From Actinernus sp. WN-2022 (Eukaryota; Cnidaria; Anthozoa; Actiniaria; Actinernidae): a DNA stretch of 64,000 bases. Positions 53,701-61,555 of the stretch are shown here, piece by piece (the stretch's first letter is position 1; every line of letters starts with the position of its first letter). The translations under genes and the position numbers were made by a program. The stretch spans positions 51,456 through 115,455 of the forward strand of contig JAOWCC010000924.1 of the NCBI GenBank assembly GCA_030867875.1, read 5' to 3'. Below the pieces are notes generated by a model that saw only the letters and a list, made by a program, of their open reading frames with translations, made no database searches and was not told where the DNA came from.

Positions 53701-56031
53701 CGGTTCTTTTTGCCTGCTTGTGGGTGACTTTAGGAGCAAGGTGAAAGCACTGCTGGATTCTCAAGTATGATTCACGAGAAGACTACTAAAGCACAGTACT
53801 CTCTTTCTAGCTGCCATAGGCCCCACCTTCAAAAACCTGATACATCATTTCGGCATTTTTTGGGGCACAAAACACAAATTGAAACAAGTCAACCACTTGC
53901 AACTTTGCATAAAATGCTTGCTTCGCTCACCTGTCCCCAGGATAAAACAATTGCTTTGCTCACCTGAAAACAAATTTGTGGTCGACTTGTGGCAATTAAG
54001 TCTACAAAACCGAATAATGAATAATCCACAAGGCAAAATCAGTTTAACGGTCAGACTAGCAATTTGTCCAATCACAGAGTTTTCCATTTCACTAATTATA
54101 ATATACAAATGTATATTAATTACCACTTAATTTGATGTTATTAATCAAACTCATGTTTACATATTAAATATAATTTGAGGCCATGTATGTTCATAATTAT
54201 TATATAAAATTATTATCCCTATCACTGAAGGCAATATATTTACCTCCTCTTGCACAGAACACAACCTTGGCACCAGCTTTCACTATAATTCAAGCAAATG
54301 CAAATAACCATCATCATGATGACAAACTGAATTTATAATATTTACAATATCTAATATGGGAGGTTTATCAGCAGATTAACCAATCTAAATGTGCTTGTAA
54401 TTAAAACCAGTATGACCTTGCCCTTTCAGCCAAGGGAAGAACTTTTATGTAGGAGGTATCTTATACAATAAACAGTGTGAAATGCATTGCTCTGATTGGT
54501 TGATAGCCATGTGTGTTAATTATTATTAGATGTATAGATGCACAGATAATGTCTTTTCCCTGCTCATTATTGTAAAAAACAAATAGATTTAATTTTGCAG
54601 TGGGTCTGCCTCTTATGAATGAAAGATGATGTCAAAACATGAGACTGGAACAACAGTCATACTGGTCACTGGACTGCATTGTGTGATGTACCACTGGACT
54701 GCATCGTGTGATGTACATAATTACCACTGGACTGCATTGTGTGAAGTACCACTGAACTGCATCATGTGACGTACCACGTACTGGACTGCATTATGTGACG
54801 TACATACCACTGGACTGCATTGTGACGTACAATGTACCACTGGACTGCATCATGTGACATACCACTGGACTGCATTGTGTGAAGTACCACTGAACTGAGT
54901 CATATGACGTACCACTGGACTGCATCGTGTGACGTACAACTGGACTGCATCGTATGATGTACGTACCACTGGACTGCATTGTGTGGCGTACCACTGAACT
55001 GAGTCATGTGACATACCACTGGACTGCATTGTGTGACGTACCACTGGACTGCATCGTGTGACGTACCACTGGACTGCATTGTGTGACATACCACTGGACT
55101 GCATTGTGTGACATACCACTGGACTGCATCGTGTGACGTACCACTGGACTGCATCGTGTGACATACCACTGGACTGCATCGTGTGACATACCACTGGACT
55201 GCATCATGTGACATACCACTGGACTGCATCGTGTGACGTACCACTGGACTGCATTGTGTGAAGTACCACTGAACTGAGTCATGTGACATACCACTGGACT
55301 GCATCGTGTGATATACCACTGGACTGCATCGTGTGATGTACATTCCTGTGGCCTAACTTCAGAATGAGGCTAACCCTGCATACATCCGTCTGTATTCATT
55401 GCATTCAGCAGTGATTTTCGAATACGAAACTGGACTATTACACTTATGTAATTATCGATTGGTCATTGATTGGCTGATACCAATCAATACCAGTTCACTA
55501 ACACTTATTGATATTGATTGGTTTTCCGACGATCGATTTCCATTGATTGTTGAGGCCAGGAAATACTCCAGAATTTATTATACTTAAGCTTATATGTGAA
55601 ATCTACCACAACATAGAAGTTACACATCAAGTGTACACAAAGTTTACACATATTTAAGTGTAAAAGCCATGCAGCTGTTCATCAACTGTGTGCCTCATTT
55701 CTACTATAATTCTAGAATTTGCAAACATATCGGTTGGGCTGAGTGTACCAATAATTATGCTAGCAGAGATTTCTCATCTCCTAATCGGTCCTTTCCCCTG
55801 ATGAGAAATCTCTGCTAGCAGGCTAGGGTACATAATTTTGTAGTCTGAGTCGTCAGTGAGTGACGGAAAACAGTACAATTTATAACCCACAAGTACAAAA
55901 ATACATGATGTGAACATGAATTATGATAACTCACCGAATTCCCGCACAATTCCTTCTCCTATTCCCTTAGTCCCTCCAGTAACAATAGCTACCTTTCCTT
56001 CGTATCTTAGCTTCCCTGCACTGGCCGCCAT
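41800..56031 (-). CDS. HSD17B14: 17-beta-hydroxysteroid dehydrogenase 14-like (short-chain dehydrogenase), eight exons
   Basis: This is an NAD(P)-dependent short-chain dehydrogenase of the DHRS10/HSD17B14 type. Exons (all GT-AG): 56031-55935, 54282-54244, 50815-50718, 48515-48449, 46932-46841, 44104-43931, 42432-42336, 41949-41800. The joined reading begins [20 protein letters not shown]. It has the cofactor motif TGGTKGIG (~18-25), DVT (~70), NNAG (~96-99), the catalytic Ser in NVSSL (~149), YVTTK (Tyr162, Lys166) and [14 protein letters not shown], and ends [15 protein letters not shown]. Without one base at the exon 6 border the protein would be 270 residues, the human length. Exon 6 as read is 174 nt where the flanking phases need 173 (CTTTTCACTG after TAG, where KLSLP needs CTTTCACTG). 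This is either a homopolymer error or a real frameshift. The promoter is shared with the divergent gene at 56437. Confidence 0.9.
43349..43492. repeat. Minisatellite of GTGTCACGAAACTTTGTT units
   Basis: Seven or eight units of ~17-21 bp vary as CACGAAATTCTGTTGTGTTC, CACGAAACTTTGTTGTGT and CACGAAACTTTGTTTTGTCT. Length varies at the joining TGTGT. It lies 3' of exon 6, in the intron before exon 7 of the dehydrogenase. Confidence 0.85.
44420..45341. mobile_element. TIR element, ~920 bp, upstream of exon 6 in the dehydrogenase intron
   Basis: CAGCCGTCTCCTCTGTTTCG continuing through TCCTCCCGAGAGAGACGTCT and CGATAATGCCGTCCAGTGAC (~44440-44516) is inverted at 45240-45341. The arms are ~100 bp. The interior includes a (TA)n run at ~44652 and TGACCTTTGTCTTTCTGT direct repeats at ~44761-44805. 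No transposase seen. Confidence 0.8.
45857..46778. mobile_element. TIR element with AGCCTCCGATGCAGACGTCT ends, hosting a nested MITE
   Basis: AGCCTCCGATGCAGACGTCT at the left is inverted at the right (AGACGTCTGCATCGGAGGCT). The arms run ~65 bp through GGTTCGTTTCCCTCC and CCACACCAACGT. The MITE at 45973-46298 is inserted inside. Confidence 0.85.
45973..46298. mobile_element. MITE with CCTATATCATTATGACGTCA termini, copy 2
   Basis: It is the reverse-orientation partner of 3762-4086, with shared internal strings GGTCGTGGGAGGGGGACAAA (inverse form in copy 1) and ATACAGCTGATATCTGGAAA. It is nested inside 45857-46778. Confidence 0.85.
47491..47591. mobile_element. Fold-back hairpin, 101 bp
   Basis: TGTGTTGTGAAGTTGTACCT with CTTCATCACTGATGTGTTTA is inverted across a short AT-rich loop (TAAACACATCATCAGTGATA...AACTTCACAACACA). 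The arms are ~44 bp with a few mismatches. It lies in the intron between exons 4 and 5. Confidence 0.85.
47652..47877. mobile_element. Small TIR element with CTCAGTGTAAGCAT ends
   Basis: TTTCTCAGTGTAAGCATG and TATGCTTACACTGAGAAAG are inverted over 226 bp of AT-rich DNA. It has no coding content. Confidence 0.65.
48545..48756. mobile_element. TIR MITE, ~212 bp, just upstream of dehydrogenase exon 4
   Basis: GACCAATTTAGCTTGTACAT and TTGTTGTCCTAATTCAG are inverted at the right as CTGAATTGGGACAACAAATG and AGCTAAATTGGTCGATTG. Its edge lies ~30 bp from the exon 4 acceptor (48516). Confidence 0.85.
49097..50120. mobile_element. piggyBac-type TTAA element (non-autonomous?), 1.0 kb
   Basis: TTAACCCTTTCACCACT at the left is the exact inverse of AGTGGTGAAAGGGTTAA at the right. 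TTAA at both outer edges with CCC...GGG termini is the signature of piggyBac-like elements, which duplicate TTAA. Inside, an 88-codon minus-strand frame (49482-49216, residues such as [20 protein letters not shown]) and a 65-codon plus-strand frame (49816-50013) show no transposase motif that I can identify. Confidence 0.8.
50423..50635 (+). repeat. G-rich minisatellite
   Basis: Units like GTGTAGTGTGTGGGGGTG followed by GGTGGCAGTCACA occur about six times, with a 16-base G run at ~50510. Multiple G runs suggest G-quadruplex potential. It lies ~85 bp from exon 3 of the dehydrogenase on its downstream side. Confidence 0.85.
50997..51796. mobile_element. TIR element, 800 bp, TAGGCTCGGT ends
   Basis: TAGGCTCGGTATCAGCCGTT at the left is inverted at the right (ACGGCTGGAAACCGAGCCTA), with GGGGGTG and CTCACTNACGGCTGG also mirrored. 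The interior is AT-rich and non-coding. Confidence 0.8.
51835..52213. mobile_element. TIR element with poly-G ends and TATCTTTTAGGGGT units
   Basis: CCGGGGGGGGGGAGACTCCT and the following AAAAATAGACGGGGGTGCTC are inverted at the right (GAGCACCCCCGTCTATTTTT...CCCCCCCCCGG). CTATCTTTTAGGGGT occurs ~5 times in direct orientation. Confidence 0.85.
52492..53026. mobile_element. CAGGGCTTGAAAT family element, larger member (535 bp)
   Basis: CAGGGCTTGAAATAAC and GTTATTTGAAGCCCTG are inverted ends. GACCGGTCAA, TTGTCCGGTCAA and related words recur inside both ends in inverse orientation. The interior is non-coding. Confidence 0.8.
53174..53323. mobile_element. Short AAGATCTTG-word MITE with CCCCAGGTTGA termini
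   Basis: CCCCAGGTTGACAATCTTG and CAAGATTCTCAACCTGGGG are inverted ends. The 110-bp interior is made of TTGGCAAGG, CTGGCAAGATCTTGG and CTTGCAAGAACTTGCC. It shares both the terminal CTCAACCTGGG and the word content with 5530-6217. Confidence 0.85.
53441..53522. repeat. Perfect 32-bp-arm hairpin
   Basis: Bases 53441-53472 and 53491-53522 are exact reverse complements (ends CTTTTCTTTGG and CCAAAGAAAAG), with an 18-base loop. It may be a very young fold-back insertion, or could be transcribed as a hairpin RNA. It lies in the dehydrogenase intron between exons 2 and 3. Confidence 0.9.
54655..55340. repeat. 25-bp minisatellite in dehydrogenase intron 1
   Basis: About 27 copies of ACCACTGGACTGCATCGTGT followed by GACGT or GACAT. 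Variants (CATTGTGTGACGT, GAGTCATGTGACAT, GTGTGAAGT) form a higher-order pattern. Most units carry TGACGT, a CRE/ATF half-site. Long minus-strand frames in all three phases result from the repeat. Confidence 0.95.
55759..55819. repeat. Hairpin with GCTAGCAGAGATTTCTCATC arms
   Basis: A 20-bp arm is exactly inverted (GATGAGAAATCTCTGCTAGC) around a ~21-base loop. TGTACC and GGTACA extend the symmetry outside. It lies ~115 bp downstream of exon 1 in the dehydrogenase gene. Confidence 0.85.
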
Positions 56032-56436
56032 ATTAAGCTCGATGTATAAAAGACACTACTACCACTGCACCCTGCCGGCCACGATACCCGAATCCGGTCT
56101 TGTGATAACCACGTGAATCCCGCAAACCTGTCCAAACAGTAACTAGTACTAGAAACTTTTCTATTGGAAAAACGATTTCTCGGAAATCACCATAGAGAAA
56201 TGGAAATTATTTTTTGACGGTTAGCATTCTGACTTTATATCATGGATCGTAAAAAGATCCATGCATCTATTCGATCTATATTGTCATCTGATGCACGATA
56301 TGGGATGAGGAGGGTTGGGTATTCTACATTGTGACGCGTCACTCGCATCACAACATCACAACGCCTCGCAAAGCATCATGGTATCCGGTCGTTTCGCCAT
56401 GTGCCAACGAGTCGTCGATTCGCATACTTGCTAGTC
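56032..56436. promoter_or_regulatory. Shared divergent promoter interval
   Basis: The 405 bp between the start codons of the minus-strand dehydrogenase (56031) and the plus-strand cysteine-cluster gene (56437) is free of repeats. It includes a short ATGGATC...GATCCAT inverted pair at ~56241-56261 and GTGACGCGTCAC at ~56331. No TATA box is obvious on either side. The bidirectional role is inferred from geometry alone. Confidence 0.5.
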
Positions 56437-57348
56437 ATGGCGTCCAAAAAGAGAGTGCGAGCCCTTTTCTCCATAGAGAGTCTGCAAGACGAAGTTAGGG
56501 CTGACAAAGAATTTGAAGATATTTTTGAAAAGATGTGTTCTTTCCAGTTCGCTGGGGCCACGGACTGCAATCCGAAAATGCTTGAGACTTGGCTCGTTTC
56601 GAAGTTTGGTCTTCGTGTGGTCAACGAAGTTGTAAGTCTCATGATATCGAGCAAACGCTTGCCTCGCAACGAGAGAAAATGTCTTGTGGAATCGTTAAAT
56701 TCCGAAATTTGTCTACATTTCGATATTTTAGAAGCTGTGTCAGCTTCCGAGGTCAGCTGCAGTGTGGATAATAGTATAATTATTATGCCACCTGTAAATA
56801 AATGTATGAGGTGCCAGTGCAGCCTTAGTCGTCATCATCAGTGTGCCGTCCGTGTTTACGGAATGGAAGGTTATACAGAAGGCGATAAGCATACCTTCAA
56901 GTGCCAATCATGCAAAATAATTTATAATTTCTGCACGTATGGCAACGCAACAACAGGCTGGAGCTTGTACCCTGAAGAGAGGGAGTATGTTGAGGTTAGC
57001 GATGTGTGCTATATCGACAGGCACATGTTCAATCTACAGTGTTCTCTTGCGTAAGTGAAAAATATTTCTACTGACAGGTACCCTGGGTTCCAGAGGCCCG
57101 AAGAAGTAAGAAAGGCAGAGGCCCGAAGAAGTAAGAAAGGCCCGGGTCTTAGAACCTCTGGCATCCAGGGTAACTGACACGTAGTTTTTTAGACAAACTG
57201 AAAAAATATTGTGCGTTTTCAGGCCGAAAACGGAATACAACAACAACCGCTCTTATATTTCTTATTTCTAGCAACCACTGCTGGGTTAGTTTCTGCGGAT
57301 GGAGTGTTGCCTACAATGAGGCGTACAATCTTATAGGATCAATACATG
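56437..57348 (+). CDS. CxC5-like cysteine-cluster protein (KDZ-transposon associated type), 3' part not found
   Basis: Exon 1 is 56437-57050 and exon 2 is 57272-57348; the junction LA|NHCWVSFCGWSVAYNEAYN uses GTAAGT and a TTTCTAG acceptor and keeps the frame. A second GTATGT donor follows 57348, so the gene continues, but I could not find later exons before 61 kb. I took ATG at 56437 (MASKKRVRALFSIESLQDEV). The N-terminal ~115 residues are helical-looking and Cys-poor. Then come CMRCQCSLSRHHQCAV and, 20 residues on, FKCQSCKIIYNF, with VRVYGMEGYTEGDKH between. This paired-CxxC arrangement with an intervening GxxxG segment resembles the CxC5 cluster that accompanies KDZ transposases. It may therefore be a transposon-derived or captured gene. 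Intron 1 carries a 94-bp MITE. Confidence 0.75.
57079..57172. mobile_element. Minimal 94-bp TACCCTGG...CCAGGGTA MITE inside intron 1
   Basis: TACCCTGGGTTCCAGAGG and AGAACCTCTGGCATCCAGGGTA match the ends of 31307-31721. The interior is two copies of GCCCGAAGAAGTAAGAAAGG. Confidence 0.85.
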
Positions 57349-58095
57349 GTATGTAATTTTGCATTTTATATTCTACTACAAGTAATCATAGATTGTCAAA
57401 ATGCGTTCGACATACTTTTTGTATGAGAAATGATTGGGCTTCTTATAGTAACACAGATACACACAACCCTGTGCTTATAATGCTTACCATTCAACATTTG
57501 TAGTTTTTTCGCTGTGTCAGTGTGGTGTACAGTGCACAACAACAATATTATTATTAGTGTAGAACCTATTCCGGATGCGTATAAACTATTTCCAGTTCAT
57601 AGCAGCAGACTGGCTGCACAATACTGACTGAGTGTCTGTTAAAAGAAGAACTCTACTTCAAATTGTATCTGTTTTCACTGCATGGCCGATATTTAATTTC
57701 ACTAGTGAGTAGCCAATAATGGGACCAAGCTATATAGCTAGGACCCCCTACAACATAAAAAAGCAATTATAAACATAGGAAACCTATTTTTGCTCCTTGT
57801 CTAAATTTCTAAAGACAAGTTGTCAAACCAATCTAAGTCCATGGTCAACATGAAACTCACTGCTTAGTGGGACACAGCTCTTATATGTAAGTAGAAACTT
57901 GATGGGTTCAATATCATCTCTAGACAGAGAACATTTGTTTTAATATTTTCTGGTTTGCTGTTGTATGATGATATGATGGCTTAACTTCGTGTACAGGAAC
58001 ACAGATGATGTAAAACAAAGAAGACAAAAACTGATAACAATGAACTACAGCAAAACAATACCTTAAATAAAAAGAACCCTAACACCAGAAAACAA
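57349..58095. other. Presumed intron, nothing recognised
   Basis: AT-rich unique DNA downstream of the exon 2 donor. I see no further exon of the cysteine-cluster gene. Confidence 0.35.
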
Positions 58096-58099
58096 TACT

Positions 58100-58650
58100 A
58101 TGATTGGTCAATGGCAAATGTATTGTCTGAATCCTTTTAAATGCAACATACGTCACTTTCAAGGATATGGAAGGTATACCCGAGCGCTTAATTACTTTCC
58201 AATATGCAAGCATGACGTCAGCACGTTTGTTTTATTTTTCTGCCCAATCAAAGCCATTGTTAGAATTTTAGTGAATTGGCGCTAGTGAACACTCTCCTAT
58301 GATTGGTCAATGGCAAATGTATTGTCTGAATCCTTTTAAATGCAACATACGTCATTTTCCAGGATATGGAAGGTATACCCGAGTGCTTAATTACTTTCCA
58401 ATATGCAAGCATGACGTCAGCACGTTTGTTTTATTTTTCTGCCCAATCAAAGCCATTGTTAGAATTTTAGTGAATTGGCGCTAGTGAACACTCTCCTATG
58501 ATTGGTCAATGGCAAATGTATTGTCTGAATCCTTTTAAATGCAACATACGTCACTTTCCAGGATATGGAAGGTAAAATCTGATTGGTCCATAACACAATG
58601 AGGTGTACATATTGGAAACTAATTAAGCGCTCGGGTAAGCAGACATTACT
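58100..58650. repeat. 199-bp tandem duplication of a fold-back element
   Basis: ATGATTGGTCAATGGCAAAT starts units at 58100, 58299 and 58498; the first two are 199 bp and nearly identical, the third breaks off at ~58574. After it comes the inverse of the unit's GAGCGCTTAATTACTTTCCA segment (~58608-58637), so the original unit was probably a hairpin element. Each full unit carries GCATGACGTCAGC, a CRE-like site. Confidence 0.9.
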
Positions 58651-58751
58651 TTTTTCTTCGAATTTATGAGAGTGAAAAAAACATGTCTGCATAGCAGGCT
58701 AGTTCAATTCTGGCAAGTGACAGGTGTTGATATATCACAGGGGCAATTCAC

Positions 58752-58850
58752 AATTGAAGGGCTGTGTGCAACAAGGGGGTAAGTAACTCCTGAGAATTTA
58801 GAATGTGATCAGGAGTCACTTACAGCCTTGTTACACACAGCCCTTCAATT
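58752..58850. mobile_element. GGGCTGTGTGC family MITE, short copy (99 bp)
   Basis: AATTGAAGGGCTGTGTGCAA and TTACACACAGCCCTTCAATT are inverted. GAATGTGATCAGGAGTCACT is shared with 8966-9105. Confidence 0.85.
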
Positions 58851-59116
58851 ATCGTTTTTGGGTGGGGACATGATCATTTCGCATTTGGATAACCAAATTT
58901 TTTGTGGAAATTAATATAAAAAAAGTTGTTTGACATTCAAGTGTTATATTTCTCCAACAACTCATTGAACAAATTATTGTATAATACAGCTTAGTCTCAA
59001 TATCATTTTTAGCCCAAATGTGTTTTGTACTTTGGTATTCCTTTAAAAATAATATATATCCAAATTTGTACCATGGGTGAAGTGTATAAATGTTGATTTA
59101 ATATATATATATATAT

Positions 59117-60637
59117 ATATCTAACATGATTTTTCAAAAGGTGGTCTCATTAATAATTATTTCTGGGACACTGCTTAATTTATGTACATGCAATTAGGAC
59201 GTCTGCCATTAATTAGAGCCATATGCATGCATTAGCCCTGTCTTCTGTAAGACCTAGGCCATAATATAGTATGTCATTAAGCTTAATAACCCCAATAATA
59301 TCCAGGAGGGGGGGATATACATACAGGATCGGATGGACCGTTTGTGCACCAAGTGCAGAGCATGGGCGTAGTCGACTACGGTCCTTAACCAGCATTTTTA
59401 ATTCAAACGGGTATGCTGGCAGTATGTGCTGGGTCCTGAATATAGAGTCGATCGCCTGCTCAGATCTGATTTCCAGGAGCCTGGGAGCTAGTCTGAAATG
59501 TCTGATCAATCCAGTGTGATGGTGACCACCTTTTGGAAAATCAAGTTAGATAATGCTTGGAAATCTGCCAATCGAGGACTGGACATCTGTAGCAGGTACA
59601 AACAATTAATGTATGGGCCAGGTAATATGCGGTATATAAAATATACTCATTTGTATTCAATATCTAACATGATTTTTCAAAAGGTGGTCTCATTAATAAT
59701 TATTTCTGGGACACTGCTTAATTTATGTACATGCAATTAGGACGTCTGCCATTAATTAGAGCCATATGCATGCATTAGCCCTGTCTTCTGTAAGACCTAG
59801 GCCATAATATAGTATGTCATTAAGCTTAATAACCCCAATAATATCCAGGAGGGGGGGATATACATACAGGATCGGATGGACCGTTTGTGCACCAAGTGCA
59901 GAGCATGGGCGTAGTCGACTACGGTCCTTAACCAGCATTTTTAATTCAAACGGGTATGCTGGCAGTATGTGCTGGGTCCTGAATATAGAGTCGATCGCCT
60001 GCTCAGATCTGATTTCCAGGAGCCTGGGAGCTAGTCTGAAATGTCTGATCAATCCAGTGTGATGGTGACCACCTTTTGGAAAATCAAGTTAGATAATGCT
60101 TGGAAATCTGCCAATCGAGGACTGGACATCTGTAGCAGGTACAAACAATTAATGTATGGGCCAGGTAATATGCGGTATATAAAATATACTCATTTGTATT
60201 CAATATCTAACATGATTTTTCAAAAGGTGATCTCATTAATAATTATTTCTGGGACACTGCTTAATTTATGTACATGCAATTAGGACGTCTGCCATTAATT
60301 AGAGCCATATGCATGCATTAGCCCTGTCTTCTGTAAGACCTAGGCCATAATATAGTATGTCATTAAGCTTAATAACCCCAATAATATCCAGGAGGGGGGG
60401 ATATACATACAGGATCGGATGGACCGTTTGTGCACCAAGTGCAGAGCATGGGCGTAGTCGACTACGGTCCTTAACCAGCATTTTTAATTCAAACGGGTAT
60501 GCTGGCAGTATGTGCTGGGTCCTGAATATAGAGTCGATCGCCTGCTCAGATCTGATTTCCAGGAGCCTGGGAGCTAGTCTGAAATGTCTGATCAATCCAG
60601 TGTGATGGTGACCACCTTTTGGAAAATCAAGTTAGAT
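59117..60637. repeat. 543-bp tandem repeat, 2.8 copies
   Basis: Copies start at 59117, 59660 and 60203 (ATATCTAACATGATTTTTCA). The third is cut at ~60637. They are identical apart from a G to A (GGTGGTCTC to GGTGATCTC) in the third copy. A (TA)n run precedes the first copy. Each copy has a 98-codon minus-strand frame (RHFRLAPRLLEIRSEQAIDS) and an 82-codon plus-strand frame covering the same bases. Neither resembles a family I know. The near identity implies very recent expansion or an assembly artefact. Confidence 0.95.
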
Positions 60638-61015
60638 ATATTAACATTTATATAGCGCTATATTCACGAATTGTTTCATAGCACTTTCACAATGTTATTT
60701 TTTTTTTTGTGATACGGACTGCTATTATGGTGCAATGTGCTGCCGTGCAGTTTACAATCATGAGTGATTGTTAGTACCTCAGAATCCCAGGCTGTTGTGT
60801 CGGGAGACAATCCCCTACTCTTTCTCGAAATAACACAACAGGTTCTTTCACGTCCCCCTCCCTGCATGCACATGCACACAATAGAATGATGCAGGGAGGT
60901 ATCTGAAACAATCTAAACACTTTAATGCTGTGACTTTTAAGGTACATGTACGCTGTAGCTAGCACTTCCACAAAAATAATATTGTTTATAGTCAGACATA
61001 TGAAACTGGTATGTA

Positions 61016-61547
61016 CAGTGGAATCCCGATAAACTCGAACCCTTGGATGAAACAAAAAACAGTTTGAATGAGTAATAATTAATTATTAATTGGGAGTTTG
61101 AGTTGTTGAATGGTGGTTGCAATAAATATTGATCTGTTGCTGCCAGGAACTGTATCAATTTAAGTAGAACACCACTTGATCATTCAATAGGATTGAAGAG
61201 CAGGATTTGATACTAAATAAACATGTTTATTACTGAAATGCACACTAACTTTACCTTCATATTACAGTGATTTCTAAATTTGATTTGGCATTGTTTATAA
61301 GTTCATCTAAGTGTGGCTGTGCAACATTTTTCGAGTTAGTGGGGCTAAATTATTTGGAAGTTGTTTTCAATGGAATCATTAAATCTTGTTCGAATGAGCA
61401 ATAAATATAAGTTTTAGTTATCTGGGGTTAAATTACTGTACATAATAGATATTGCAAAGCAAATCCAGGGGAAACTGCTTTTAGTTTGAGTAAGCTAAAA
61501 GTTTGAATACCGTTTAATCTGGGGTTCAAGTTATTGGGATTCCACTG
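61016..61547. mobile_element. pogo/Tigger-like MITE with CAGTGGAATCCC termini
   Basis: CAGTGGAATCCCGATAAACTCGAACCC and GGGTTCAAGTTATTGGGATTCCACTG are inverted ends, apart from a few changes. CAGTxGAATCxCGATAA termini are characteristic of pogo/Tigger-type Tc1/mariner relatives. There is no transposase inside. Its right end is 8 bp past the stop codon of the minus-strand gene at 61556. Confidence 0.8.
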
Positions 61548-61555
61548 TTTTTGCT

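Noticed and set aside
54655..55340. CRISPR-like array
   Set aside because: Units are contiguous 25-mers without unique spacers, and the genome is eukaryotic.
54791..55343. Several overlapping minus-strand frames of 67-147 codons
   Set aside because: All are by-products of the 25-bp minisatellite, which lacks stops in every phase.
59213..60605. Three identical 98-codon minus-strand frames as a gene family
   Set aside because: They are copies of one 543-bp tandem unit with an overlapping plus-strand frame; identity reflects recent duplication, not conservation. Kept only as a finding.
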